The notes: generated by a model not told the origin, from the letters alone. A stretch of DNA of 64,000 bases from Isochrysis galbana (GCA_018136815.1 CM030938.1:1586202-1650201); one strand, 5' to 3'. Positions 10,238-22,792 are shown, counted from the stretch's first letter. A program made the numbers and translations.

Positions 10238-10553
10238 TCTACTGATGCCGGGCGCACCGCGCGCCCGTTTTCGACGATCCATCTAGATGAGTGACCCCGC
10301 CGGACACCAATCACACAGGGGCCACCCGCACAGTCACGCTAATCGGGCGGGACGCGTGCCGAAAGCTCTCGTTGAAATCAGCCATCCGCCATCCGTCATC
10401 CGTGGAGTCCATTGGACGTCGATCCGATGATCCGATGTCTCTGAGGAGAGACTGAGAGAGGCCCACAGAGAGCCCAACTTCGAACTGATGCCGGGCGCGC
10501 TGCGCGCCTGTTTTCGACGATCCATCCAGATAAGTGACCCCAGCAAAATAATC
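10238..10553. repeat. Dispersed repeat with internal direct repeats
   Basis: ACTGATGCCGGGCGC...GTTTTCGACGATCCATC occurs near both ends (about 10238-10285 and 10485-10533). The sequence between, starting AGTGACCCC and including ACAGGGGCCACCCGCA and GTTGAAATCAGCCATCCG, recurs at 11417-11570. No coding potential was seen. Short flanking direct repeats might be remnants of LTRs, but they are only about 50-60 bp. Confidence 0.55.
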
Positions 10554-10555
10554 AA

Positions 10556-10797
10556 TGTTATATCCTAGCCAACCCCACTAGCTAATTGGACACAACTTTT
10601 CCGTCCCGGAATCCCGCCATGCCTGACGAGCCAGGTGTCCGAGTGATACCGGGGGGTGGGGGCACTGCCCCCTCCCCTCGATATTTGTCCTCCCCCCAGT
10701 GCACGCACCGACCCCGCGCACCCCAGCGCGTCCTCTCCTCGAGTCCACGCTGGGGGAAAACCCCTTTCGGGTAAAAGCAACGCGGAGGGGGGGGGGG
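10556..10797 (+). repeat. Dispersed repeat, copy 1 (ends in G run)
   Basis: About 240 bp is the reverse complement of 59401-59672. Both copies contain CTAGCTAATYGGACAC, GGGGGCACTGCCCCCTCCCC, ATATTTGTCCTCC and CCCGAAAGGGGTTTTCCCCC (in one or the other orientation), and both end in GCAACGC followed by a long G/C homopolymer. The element type is unknown. Confidence 0.7.
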
Positions 10798-10819
10798 CAC
10801 TCGTGAGATAGGGGCCCAG

Positions 10820-11411
10820 AAGCGCTAATCTCCCTCGCTAGTGCGAGTGGCCACGGCGAGCCGCGGCCCTTCCCTCCTGGCTCTGGCGCCCCCGTCTTCT
10901 CTTACCCAAACGGGGCGAGAAGACACGTTACTGCCGGAGGGGAGAGCTGCCGCTCCCCCCTCCCCTCCCTCTTCCCTTTTCCTCCTCTCTTCCCTGCGGC
11001 GGGGGCCCATGGCGCGCGCCTGCGGCCCCTCGCTCAGGTCCCCAGATGGCCTGCAGGACCTGGGAGCACAGCTCAGGGGGCAGGTGAGGCTGGGGCATGG
11101 CCCTGGCCCCTCCTGCCTCTCCCTCGCTGGCGCTCCGCGGCCCTGCGGGTCGACTGGAGCTGGCTGGGGGGTCCTGAACAGGGGGGCCCAGGGGGAGGAG
11201 GGGCTGGTCAGAGGAATGGGCAGGCCACGACGGGCCAGGGCGGGCGAGTCAGGCGGGCCTGTAGGGAGAGGAATGGGTCAGCAGGGCTGTGTGCTCCTGG
11301 CAGGCCATCAGGCGTGCCAGGAGAGTGGGTGGATCCTCCCCCATGGCAGGGGAGGAGTGGAGAGAGAGGGGGGCTCGTGCCCCCACATGGGCGAACTAAG
11401 TATAAACTTAG
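10820..11411 (+). repeat. GC-rich dispersed repeat ending in a TATAAA-loop hairpin
   Basis: The 3' third (about 11250-11411) matches 37860-38050: GAATGGGTC.GCA, GGCAGG.GAGGAGTGGAGAGAG, CTCGTGCCCCC and AAGTATAAAC. It ends at CTAAG-TATAAA-CTTAG (11396-11411), a small hairpin also present at the end of the element at 19253-19588. Translated frames have no recognisable domain. Confidence 0.5.
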
Positions 11412-11416
11412 CTCCC

Positions 11417-11570
11417 AGATAAGTGACCCCACCAGACACCAATTACACAGGGGCCACCCGCATAGTCACGCCAATCGGGCAATCGGGCGGTCCGCGCGCC
11501 GAAATCTCGTTGAAATCAGCCATCCGTGGAGCCCATTGGACGTCCGACGTCCGACGTCTGACGTCACCGA
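11417..11570 (+). repeat. Second copy of the 10238-10553 repeat
   Basis: From AGTGACCCCACCAGACACC to GTCTGACGTCACC this parallels 10290-10440, including ACAGGGGCCACCCGCATAGT and GTTGAAATCAGCCATCCG. It contains a short tandem run of ACGTCCG units. Confidence 0.65.
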
Positions 11571-12513
11571 GGGAGCGCTGCCGCCGCCGCCGCCCCCATT
11601 TACTGGCCCATTGCTGCCGCCGCTTTTGCCGTTGCTTGCTACAGGCTTAGAGGCTGACTGCCACAGGCTCTGACTAATGCAGTTAAAAAGTCCATGTTTG
11701 ACCGCCCTACAGCTGCGGCTACGATGGGCGTAAGTGTAAGTAAGGGGCGGCGGCCGCGGGAGGAATCGGGAGCGCGTCTCAAAATGGCGCGTCTCATGAG
11801 AGTGGCTTGCTCCCCCCCCCTCCCCGCGCGCGCAGCACTTTCGGACAGCATCGACCTTGACCCAAACCCACATCCAACATGGAGGTGGAGAGCGTGGAGC
11901 GAACAACGGTCGCTTTGGCCCTTTGGCAATGCACTTGTACGTACTTGTCGACACCAATATGGAATGGCTAGGGCTTGTTTCCGTCACACACGCAGCTCGT
12001 TCGCAATTCGGTCCTGGAGTGCAAACCCGACAACCGACGGCTTTGAGCAAACGTAACAGTGCACGCAAACATGCTTGGACTCTAACTATGATATTCACAT
12101 GTATCGCGCGGACTTGTTCCTGTATGAAGCCCCGAATCGCGGGAATCAACAGTGGCTGTCGTGCGCTGATAGCTGAGTTGGTCACATCCAATGACCCGGA
12201 ATATGGACCAGGCAGAAATCTAGGCAGGCTATAGACTGGACTATGAGAGCGCTTGAGAAGAGGAAACAGCACGAGAAGAGGGTCGAAGCGTTCCCCAACA
12301 TGACAGCTGGGAGAGAGGATGGATAGTAGGGTGGCTCAACGATGATCGTTCCGGCGTTTTTTCTTGTGGTTCTGCATCGAGTGGCGACGAACTGGCGGCT
12401 GAGGCAGATACGGCAAGCACCGCGGGTACGCTAGGCCTCAACATCCAATCCATGATGCGCGCGTGGTCACAACCATCCACTTTGGTTCCCCTCCCCTCCG
12501 GCTGCGTGTGAGT
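11571..12513. other. Intergenic, nothing firm
   Basis: Several overlapping open frames exist on both strands, but none shows a recognisable domain or splice pattern. The segment contains a TTGACCGCCCTAC motif at 11698-11710. Confidence 0.35.
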
Positions 12514-12750
12514 TCAGCCGTCCTTTCGCTGCTGAGGGGTGTCGTCCCTGAACTTGAGACCCAGAAGGACGAGCGTCGCCGTGCCACATACCGTTCCTGC
12601 GATGAGCCGGATGTCGAGAGAGGGGAAGGCGAGCGAGGGGATCACGATGAAGCTCACCACAATGGCAAAGGTGCCGATCCAGTCCAGCGAATTGGCGGGC
12701 CGATCAGTTGTGGAATTCGGGTCGGGCGGCGCCATCTCTGCCTCCGCCAT
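12514..12750 (-). CDS. Small two-helix membrane protein
   Basis: The 78-residue protein has a polar acidic N-terminus and two hydrophobic stretches: about 23-45 (DWIGTFAIVVSFIVIPSLAF) and 47-66 (IRLIAGTVCGTATLVLLGL). It ends in a short charged tail. The start is an ATG directly upstream of a pyrimidine/purine-rich tract. The composition resembles small organelle-membrane proteins, but no family is recognised, and location and function are unknown. It is too short to exclude a chance ORF, although the clean twin-helix pattern argues for a real gene. Confidence 0.5.
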   Translation of the reverse strand: MAEAEMAPPDPNSTTDRPANSLDWIGTFAIVVSFIVIPSLAFPSLDIRLIAGTVCGTATLVLLGLKFRDDTPQQRKDG

Positions 12751-12789
12751 TTGGCACGGGCGGAAGCGGTGTGGCCAAGTGCTCGAGTC

Positions 12790-13505
12790 GAGAGGTGCGA
12801 GAGGGGGTAGCCCTCTCTCCGAGTCGAGGGGCTGGGAGAGTGAGGGGGGGGGGGGGGGGGGGGGGGAGGGGAGAGAGGGGGGCGGAGCTGGGAAGAAGTG
12901 AGAGAGAGAGGGGAGTTGATGAAGGGAAGGATAAAGCTGGAATTCTAGTGCCCGACTGTTGAGGATTTTGTCGGGGAGTAGCCACCGGCTTCTCTACTAG
13001 TACTTCTTCTTCCTCCTCTCTTCCTCCTCTCCCCCGGTCCCCTAGATGTATGCGAGAACTCTCCCTCACTCTCCTCTTTCCTAGATCTTTGCCTCTCTTT
13101 CCTCCCATAGATGCGAGTACTCCTCAGCTGCTCCCACCCGACTTTTCTCCTCTCATCCCCCTCCTCGGCCTGGACCATCCCCACTCCGCCAGACGAGGAA
13201 GAAGCAGAAGAAAGTGGGAGAGATGAGAATATAGAATGCCCCGCTCCGGGGCAATCTTGACATCTCCGTCGTAATTTCTGATGGAACCATATCTCGTCCG
13301 AGAGGTCCCAACACATCCTGCTCGCTCCCTTCTTCTTGTTCTCGCCCTGTACTCTCTCCTCACTCCCCGATTCGCTGGGGCGTTTCTCACGTAAACCAAG
13401 AAGTATTATGATATTGCGCTACCCCTCCTTTGCCCTCCCTTCCTCCTCTCCCACACTCTCACTGTGCGCCTCAACGGCGCCGTGGGAGAGGAGGAGGGAG
13501 GGAGG

Positions 13506-13583
<78 letters not shown>

Positions 13584-14010
13584 GTCAGAGAAAGAGAGAG
13601 AGAGAGAGAAGAGAGAAGAGAGAGACGGCGGCGTGGCACACTGCCCAGGGGGGGGGGGGGGGGGGGCCTTCCCCCTCCCCTCTCTCTCTCCGGAGGAAGA
13701 AGGAGGCAAACCACCACCACGCACACTGGGCTCTTCCCTCCTCCGAGGAGTTATATAGGGTGGCGGGTTGCCACCGCGGCATTGCGGCGAGACTCTCTCT
13801 CCTCTCTCTCTCCACAGAGAGAGGTGCTGCTGCTGCTGCCTCGAGGGGGGGGGGGGGGGGGCGGGGGAAACCTGATGGACCCCCCTTTGCCGTTGTTGGC
13901 ATTGGCGATGCTGCTGCGAGCGAACTTGATGGACCCTCCGGCGATGCGACCCAAATGGGGCGAACACAACACGACCACTTCCCTATTCCCCAGTACTGAA
14001 CGGCTCCGGC
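12790..14010. repeat. Low-complexity block: G runs and (GA)n microsatellite
   Basis: A G run at about 12846-12867 is followed by GA-rich sequence. A near-perfect (GA)n tract spans about 13507-13580 and continues as GA-rich repeats to about 13625. Further G runs lie at about 13650-13667 and 13847-13861. Arg-Glu, Ser-Leu and Pro-rich open frames across it arise from the repeats and are not annotated as genes. Confidence 0.85.
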
Positions 14011-14129
14011 TGCTACTCGCCGCCCTTGCTTCACGTGAAGGTGGTAGGCCCAAGTTAGAAAGAGCCTTTTACGGCGGCCCCGCGTTTCCCCGATGGCGGC
14101 CGCGGCGGAGGCACTCCCGTCCGCCGGTG

Positions 14130-14430
14130 GGCTCCGGCGAGAATTTCGAGAATTTTTTTATGAAACTTGGGTCCATCATCGAAATAACATTTTTGACCGA
14201 AATTTGGGCCACACGGGAGCGAAAATTGCAAGCTCGCGGCCGGATGACGCCCGCGTGCAACGTGCAACCCATTATCCATTATCATCGGCCAACGCCTCGA
14301 GGAGGGAGCGGCCGGTTGGCCCCGGCCAGGTTTTCGCGAATTTTTTTTCAAAATTTGGGTGAGCTCGAAGAAAAAAAAATTTGACCGAAACTTGGGCGCG
14401 AAGCCAAGAGGTAAAGCGCGAAATTTGGGG
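14130..14430. repeat. GAAATTTGGGC-rich AT islands
   Basis: Repeated GAAA(A)TTTGGGC and TTTGACCGAAA motifs sit in GC-rich DNA at 14140-14230 and 14335-14425, and again at 15045-15135. GGCCAGGTTTTCGCG at about 14322-14341 recurs inverted at about 15140-15160. The motifs therefore flank the deleted hAT at 14577-14795 and may be its subterminal region. Confidence 0.45.
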
Positions 14431-14576
14431 TCACGGGGCGGGGCGCTGGCGCGCTGGGTGCTGGGTGGGCGCCGGCGCCGAGGGGAGAGTGGAGGGGGTG
14501 GGGCGGCGTGGGGGCTGGGGCTGGGGGTGGAGGGGCGAGACGACAGGGGTGTGTCCGCCGCTGAGACGCGGAGAGT

Positions 14577-14795
14577 ATGAGCGGGAGCAAGCGGCCTCGA
14601 GTCGTCGTCGACGACTCGGACGACGACGACTACGACGAGGACGGGAACGACCATGTGAGTAAAGACTCGAACGACTCGGAACGTGTGTTTTCCTTGCTCC
14701 GTTTGATGTACGGTGACCAGTAGTCGGGTGTGTTGTCAGACCACCACCTGCAGGCCTCGTTGATGAGCCGCTTCAATAAGCGTCTAGTGGGTTGA
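14577..14795 (+). pseudogene. Internally deleted hAT transposase
   Basis: An ATG opens a 73-codon frame. It begins with an acidic leader (MSGSKRPR...DSDDDDYDEDGNDH) and passes directly into the hAT C-terminal signature SERVFSLLRLMYGDQ. After one in-frame TAG it continues with LQASLMSRFNKR. Everything between a presumed N-terminus and the extreme C-terminus is gone, as in deletion derivatives of hAT elements. The lack of frameshifts suggests the deletion is fairly young. Confidence 0.6.
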
Positions 14796-15044
14796 TCGGT
14801 TGACGAGCGCGATCGTTTTGGTAGTTTCTGTGTGCGCTCTCGATGCGTTTGCGTTAATTATGTTGCCAAACTAACTGTTGTTTGCATGCCTGATGCTGAT
14901 GCTCATGCCTGAACTCTATACTCTATACTCTATTGATCATACTAGCATACCATGGCACGCGCGCGCGTAACGCGTCACACCTCGCTCGTTGCCGGTGGCG
15001 GCCGGGTGGCCGGTGGCCGAAGCGGTGGGGCTCGCTCCAACCTC

Positions 15045-15165
15045 GAAAAACAAAAATTTCGCGAAAATTAGGGCGAGCCTGTCCGAAAATCAATGCAAAA
15101 ACACCGAAATTTTCGAAAGAAATTTGGGCAGGTCAGACGCGAAAACCTGGCCGGGGCCAAATGCG
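15045..15165. repeat. GAAATTTGGGC-rich AT island, inverted partner
   Basis: This carries CGAAATTTTCG and GAAATTTGGGCAGG, and ends CGCGAAAACCTGGCCGGGGCC, the inverse of a sequence at about 14315-14341. It is likely the other end of the element around 14577-14795. Confidence 0.4.
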
Positions 15166-15279
15166 GCCGAGATCGAGATGGGTCGATGGGTCATGGCAGA
15201 AAGCGAGGACGTGCAGGTGCAGAGCACCCTCTCAGGGCAGAGCCCTCGACCCCCTCGGCCATCGGAGAGGTCTTTGCTA

Positions 15280-15442
15280 GCATGGTCTCGAGCAGCCCGT
15301 GTTGCCTTTGTGATTTGTGATTACTGCGAGAATTCTGCCTCGTGTGAGCGGGTCTTTTCTTTGCTTCGCGTAATATATGGTGAGCAGCAAACTACAAACC
15401 ACAAACTAGGGTGCTGGCACACCATTTGCAGGTGTCCCTGAT
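15280..15442 (+). pseudogene. hAT transposase C-terminal fragment
   Basis: The frame reads SRAARVAFVICDYCENSASC then ERVFSLLRVIYGEQ, the core of the hAT dimerisation domain, and ends shortly after. Upstream residues are not transposase-like, so only this fragment remains. Confidence 0.65.
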
Positions 15443-16010
15443 CAATAGTCAGTATAGGTACAACAAGCAACAAGCAACAAGAGGAAGAGGCAAGAGGCAA
15501 GAGGGCTGTGGGCTGGGGCTGATTTTGACCACTGACCATTGGTCTGAGTGAGGCGCAATGGCGATGTGTGAGATGTGCTGAAATATGTGCTGACGATCGA
15601 TGTGTTGATTAATGATTAATGATTAATGATCTTACATAATGTGAAACACGACAGGAACATTGTTTTTTTGGAGGCCCAAAACAAATGTAAATGTTTTTCG
15701 TTGTTTTATGTTTTATTTCGGGCGGCCGCCCGAAATAAATCAGAAAAGAGTTCGGCGGCCGGCCGACTCTCTCAAGGCTGGCCGGGGCTTCTGCTTCTGA
15801 AATTTGAAGCCAGAGAGCCAGAGAGGCCACACACTGTTGTAATCCTGCCCATCTGAAGGCTGTAGGCTGTAGGCATGAATATTCGTGTAAGGTACGCGCT
15901 CACAATTACAATTGAACAGTTCCCCGTGTTGCAACTGACGCACAAGACACACAGATTCGGATTCCCCATGTCCTCAAGTCCAGGTTTGCAGATTTTGGTC
16001 TCGAAATTAG
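15443..16010. other. Intergenic with a 28-bp perfect palindrome
   Basis: No gene was seen. Positions 15712-15739 form a perfect palindrome centred on GGGCGGCCGCCC and flanked by TTTATTTC / GAAATAAA. ATTAATG repeats lie at 15606-15630. Confidence 0.5.
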
Positions 16011-16014
16011 GCGA

Positions 16015-16178
16015 GAAGCGTTCTCAATCGCCAATCGCCATCACCATCACACACAGACACAGATGGAAAAGCGTCCAGCGTTCAATCGCCACCAGCCTAC
16101 ACATGGAAAAGCGTTCAATCGCCATCACCGCCACGTATGGAAAAGCGTTCAATCGCCATCACCTCACGTGTTTGACCT
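16015..16178 (+). repeat. Minisatellite GGAAAAGCGTTCAATCGCCA
   Basis: Four diverged units of about 35-45 bp carry ATGGAAAAGCG.TCAATCGCCA, separated by CACC/CACACA-type spacers. The same unit occurs inverted at 34283-34430, inside a LINE ORF1 relic, where it encodes repeated EKRSI-type units. This copy is therefore probably a relic of the same ORF1. Confidence 0.65.
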
Positions 16179-18606
<2,428 letters not shown>

Positions 18607-19252
18607 GGAGCCGTGCGCATTGATGTAATAGCCAGCGCCTCTTCAAGTCTCGGGCGAGCACGCGCGGGGAAGGTTCGAGCATCCTCGTTTTCACGATTCA
18701 ACAGCTGACTTGCGTCCCCGTCTAGGTCGGCGGCTCTTCAGGAATGATGTGACTCGAATGGCCTTTTTTCCTCGGGTTTGACTTGAGTTGCGGCATCGAT
18801 GAGCCCATCAGTCATATGACCTCTCGTTGTGGAGAACCTCGCCGCAGATCTTGTCTCGGAGGCCGTTGCATGCGCCGTCTAGTGTCCCCGTCTGCGTCTT
18901 TCAAAGACCCTTCCCGTTGCGCACAACCTCTAATTCCTTGCCCGTGTATGCTCCGAGGTATTCTTTGCTTCTCTCGGACGCTTTGCGCTACTCATCTCCA
19001 AAATATCGTCGCTCCCGTTGGGGTTGTCGGCGTCGGTGTCTCCTCTTGTTGACTTCGATTCCGCTTCGACCTGTCAGTGCTTTCGTTGGGTATGCTTGGT
19101 GTGTTTTGTGTCTTGGTCTTGGGCGGAGCATCGCAGCAAAACCAACCCCCGCCCCCAAAAGAAATCGCCCGACTGGAGGCCCCTCGAGACCCTTTGCCGT
19201 GGGGAATTTGCTTAGGGCACTGTGCATCTGTTGTCTATTGTCATAATAAGCA
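18607..19252. other. Obg downstream region, nothing recognised
   Basis: No ORF, repeat or RNA gene could be supported. Overlapping open frames of 65-139 codons lack recognisable features. Confidence 0.4.
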
Positions 19253-19588
19253 AAACTATTGTTATAGTTTGACCTATGGAGCGTGCCACGACCGCTCCCG
19301 AGCCTCGCAAGCGACCCTCGCCAGTGCGTGCCCCACGCCCCACCTGGGACGCCCCACGCCGCCTGAGGCGGCTCGTCAGAAAGCCCTCTCAAAGCCCATC
19401 CAAACCACACCCGCGCGAGCGCGCGGGGTGGCGAGCACTGGCACCGAACAGGTTGCCACGACCATGGCTCTGCGTAGCATTCAGGATTCTTTGACACGTT
19501 GACACCCCCTCCAACAGTGGGAAACCCTCCCACCCCAAGAGCACCTCATGTGGGAGCCATGGGCGAACCAAGTATAAACTTAGTTCGC
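19253..19588 (+). mobile_element. Short element with hairpins at both ends
   Basis: It starts with the hairpin AAACTAT-TGTT-ATAGTTT (19253-19270), followed by a start ATGGAGCGTGC at 19276, as in LINE 5' ends. It ends with a 10-bp-stem hairpin, GCGAACCAAG-TATAAA-CTTAGTTCGC (one mismatch, 19563-19588). The 75-codon MERA-type frame is Arg/Pro-rich and has no catalytic domain. At 336 bp it looks like a non-autonomous relative of the LINE, or of a second element sharing its 5' end. No clear target duplication was seen. Confidence 0.5.
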
Positions 19589-19739
19589 AGAAATATGTAA
19601 AAATAGCTCGCTCACAAAGACTGGCCCAAATGTGTTCCTAAATAATTACATATTTTGGCCGGGCCCTAGTAGCCTGCGAAGTACAGCCAGCAAGCATGGA
19701 GATGTGCATTTCACCTCTGGCCTTTGGGCCATCAATAGG

Positions 19740-19860
19740 GGTAGGCCAAAATATCCAGCACAATTTTTGCCCAAATATCCATCGGCAATATCTCCCATAT
19801 ATCCGAAAAATCGGCCCAAATATCTCCAAACATATCCGGACATATCCATATCTCTCGCTC
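19740..19860. repeat. AAATATCC/ATATCC-rich island
   Basis: Six or more ATATC(C) units, several as CCCAAATATC, lie within 120 bp of otherwise GC-rich DNA. This resembles a transposon subterminal array, but no partner end was found. Confidence 0.35.
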
Positions 19861-19884
19861 TAACGCTAACGCCTACCGTGATGC

Positions 19885-19924
19885 TGACGAATTGGGATGG
19901 CCCATGGGCCACGCCAATTCGTCA
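19885..19924. repeat. Inverted dimer of an LTR tip
   Basis: TGACGAATTGGGATGGCCCA is followed at once by its near-perfect inverse (18 of 20 positions). The arm matches the start of the solo LTR at 23411 (TGACGAATTGGAATGGCCCA) and of the LTR fragment ending at 59392. Confidence 0.6.
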
Positions 19925-20460
19925 CAAATGTGCCAATGCGCCCAGCGAGGCGCCGCCAACGCGAGCGCCAATCAGCCCAAGGCAGGCGCCCCCGCGCAGG
20001 AGGGTGTGTACTACCCACCCAGGTGCACGCAAGCCCCAGAAGACGCCGCCCCAGAACACCCCCAACAGCAAACAATAAGGCAAGGCAGACTTTGCAGGCA
20101 GCCATATGCGCTGCAACACTACCATCCCACTCAGCCCGCACATAAGCTCACAGCCACCCACACCACAAGCCACACACCTCGCATCTGGGCCCCTACAGCG
20201 CCGCAGTACTACCCTCGCGCCCACGCGCGAGGAGCAGGCCCGGCCCCAACATTAGTAGTACAGTCCCCATTGGGGGCTATCAGAAACGTACGACAAGGTC
20301 TGCTCGGAGCAGGCCTATGCATAGCAGCTACAAAAACGTCCAGAACCGGAGTGAGCCACACGCCACCAGGGGAGCACCCAGAGGAGGCGCCACGCACGCC
20401 TCCTCCTGGCCTCCGACTGGGCGAGACAGCCCCAGACGACATACCCTAAGACAAATAGGA
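19925..20460 (+). pseudogene. LINE ORF1-region relic
   Basis: The DNA parallels the ORF1-coding segment of the full-length LINE (inverse of about 53390-53590). A CAT/CCATC/CACAGCCAC-rich stretch leads into TACAGCGCCGCAGTACTACC and then CGCGAGGAGCAGGCCCGGCC, followed by ACAGTCCCCATTGGGG. The frame is broken and no downstream domains are present. A similar relic is at 25749-26400. Confidence 0.55.
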
Positions 20461-20722
20461 GATGCCTCAGACCAATCTGAAACAGAGGCCTATGCGGCGT
20501 GACGCAACACGGAAGCACACGATGCTCCACTTAAAACTTACAACTCCCCCATCCAGTCGCGGCATCCCTCACTCCCTATGGAGGAATACAGGAGCTACCA
20601 TCCGTGAGAGTTGCACCTCGACGATAACCTCTCCACCCCGTGTTCGATTGGTACTTTCGAGTATTCAGTGATCGGCAACTCAACCACCCAGCGAGTTGGC
20701 GGTGCCATGCTTCCGATCCGTT
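20461..20722. other. Gap between LINE relic and unknown gene
   Basis: Nothing recognised; it probably holds the 3' flank of the minus-strand gene that follows. Confidence 0.3.
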
Positions 20723-21853
20723 CTACTCTCTACTAACTTTGGTCGTGAAGCGTGTGATCTTGATGTCAAGGTGGTCGTCGTTCTGAAATTCAGCTTGCTG
20801 AGGATCGCACGCCAGCGTCACTTCGTAGCCATTGTACAACAGCTCGTCCCCTAGGCTTAGTTGTTGCACCTCTTCCTTTTTGAGAGGGCGAAAGTTAGTG
20901 TGTGCTAACTTGTCCCGCGTAGTGTTACGAATCCACCAGATCTCACACTGCCCAGTCGCGTCCCATTCATCGACTCGTCCAACTGTAACTATGCGCGACT
21001 TTCCCTCATCGTCTCGGTACTTAACATTGTCGCCCTCTGACGGTCTCCAGCTCGAGGCATCTGGTGGCATAGACCTTTCTGTTCCACGGGATCGCTTTCT
21101 AGGAGTGTTCTGTGACCCAAGGGCTGTAAGCTCACTTGAGAGCTCATTGCGCCGTTGTGCAAAGTGTGGGCCGCGAAGCCGATCTACAAGTCCGCTTTGC
21201 AAGTAATCGCAGCTAGCATTCAGCTCGAAGCTCTTGTCATGCTCACGAGCTGTATGGAGTGCCTCCAAACGGAGTCTTGCCACCTTGCAAACAAACTCGA
21301 GGTTGCGGCAGTGTGGCATTGGAAGTTCCTTGCAGATGTGTTTCCGCAGGGCTTTCCCTTTCAACTGCGACAGCGTTTCTTTTTCCTCGTCGATCGCAAT
21401 CAATGTCGCGGATGGCGCATAGGCTGTAGATGGCGGTTCTGATTTAGTGAGGTCAAAGTACACGTGTACGTAGAAGTGCGAGCCGGGCAACGTGCCGACG
21501 CCTACGTTTTCGGGAGTCACTGTCGATAGAAGCAATGGTGTTGTGTTGTCAATGGTAGGAAGTGGAGACACGTGTGATATAGAGTATTCGTCGCGGTGCC
21601 AAGAGCCTGCGGCACTGACGGGGATGGGGCCATTGAATGTGAAGCCATCAGGCAGCTTGACCAGAAGAAGCACGCCCTGCTTATCATCCAGGCCGCCCTC
21701 GCAACGTAAGTACACTTGTCCAGGTCTATCCGTCGGTCGCAGGCAAGTCTCTAGAGCATGCTGCCTGAGTGGCCCTTCCCTCCGATCCATGATGATTGCC
21801 TCAAATGGTGAGGTGAGGATGGCCTGGCGGCAGCGTGTCTCCTCTGGGGTCAT
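20723..21853 (-). CDS. Unknown protein, likely 3' exon of a spliced gene
   Basis: The long frame (about 377 residues from the ATG at 21853) looks like real protein in composition. The N-terminal half has short hydrophobic strands (VYLRCEGGLDDKQGVLLLVKLPDG and HFYVHVYFDL). A basic linker follows (TPRKRSRGTERS), then a C-terminal part with GDNVKYRDDEGKSRIVTVGRV and YNGYEVTLACD, suggestive of a small beta-barrel such as Tudor-like. No family is recognised. The frame stays open upstream without an ATG to 21868. Just before the ATG, on the minus strand, CTAAC followed by a pyrimidine tract and GCAG looks like an intron branch point and acceptor, so an upstream exon probably exists. Confidence 0.6.
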   Translation of the reverse strand: MTPEETRCRQAILTSPFEAIIMDRREGPLRQHALETCLRPTDRPGQVYLRCEGGLDDKQGVLLLVKLPDGFTFNGPIPVSAAGSWHRDEYSISHVSPLPTIDNTTPLLLSTVTPENVGVGTLPGSHFYVHVYFDLTKSEPPSTAYAPSATLIAIDEEKETLSQLKGKALRKHICKELPMPHCRNLEFVCKVARLRLEALHTAREHDKSFELNASCDYLQSGLVDRLRGPHFAQRRNELSSELTALGSQNTPRKRSRGTERSMPPDASSWRPSEGDNVKYRDDEGKSRIVTVGRVDEWDATGQCEIWWIRNTTRDKLAHTNFRPLKKEEVQQLSLGDELLYNGYEVTLACDPQQAEFQNDDHLDIKITRFTTKVSRE

Positions 21854-21868
21854 TGCCTCCTGCGCCAA

Positions 21869-22792
21869 CGAGAGGGAAGGTTAGCACGGGCGAGGGGGGA
21901 TGGAGGAGGAGGGTGTGAAAGTGAAGCCCCAGCACTCGGCAAAGGGGGAGAAGCCAGCGCACACGCACCAGAGACCAGGCCCGCAGAGCGGGGGAGGCAG
22001 CCTGCTGGCGGGAAGCCGACCGACGACGGGGCGAGAGCATGAGAGAGAAACTATAAGGAGAAGGGAGGAAATAATTACGTTAGACGGAGTGCCTCTGTTC
22101 TGCCGTTCTGCCCAGCTTGGGGGGGGGGGGGGGGGGGCCTCTCTGCCGAACTATCGTTAAAGTGAAACTCGTTCGCTGGAAGCCAACGCGGAGGGTCGAT
22201 GAGAAATCCAAACTCCCGCGGGGGGGAGAAGGCGATGTGCGGAGAGACCTTCTGTCTAGACGCGCGACGAGCGGACGACGAAACGGGACGCGAGGCGCGA
22301 GGCGCGTGCCATTCCTTCTTCTCTTCATTCACCGGAACCGCGGTGAAACACACGTTACTCGTCGGTGCCCCCCTCCGCGAGAATCGCGAAGAAGAACGGA
22401 CGTGATGGAGGCAATCATCGAAGGAATCGCGAAAGGAATCGAAGCGGAGGGAAAGGGGGAACTGCGCGCGGGGGGGGAATAAATAACGGTCGGAGGAAAC
22501 GAGCCGCATGCGGAGGAAAAGAACCTCGCGGGGGGAGGGGGGGAAGAATGTAACGGATAACGGCCGGAGGCGCCGGACGGCACGCCGAGGGAAAGAGCCT
22601 CGCGCGGGGGGGGGGGGGGGGGGGGGGGGGGACGAGGGACCGAGGGCACGGCGGGGCAGCGTGGGAGGGCGCGTGCGTGGCCGATCTCGGAGCGCAGATC
22701 GCGTCCCTGCCCTCGCGGAGCGCGGAGAGACCAACCACGGAATATCCTGGGACCGGAGAATGGACTCCTAAGGCGGTTGAAGGGGCGCAACG
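21869..22792. other. GC-rich gap with G runs
   Basis: It may include an upstream exon of the unknown minus-strand gene, which could not be identified. G runs lie at about 22118-22137 and 22607-22631. Arg/Pro-rich open frames on both strands are treated as noise. Confidence 0.4.

Noticed and set aside
10841..11422. 193-codon Gly/Pro/Arg-rich frame
   Set aside because: It sits in a dispersed repeat; the related copy at 37760-38056 does not keep the frame.
13464..14384. 306-codon Arg/Glu-rich open frame
   Set aside because: It is generated by the (GA)n tract and G runs; the same bases give Ser/Leu-rich frames on the other strand.
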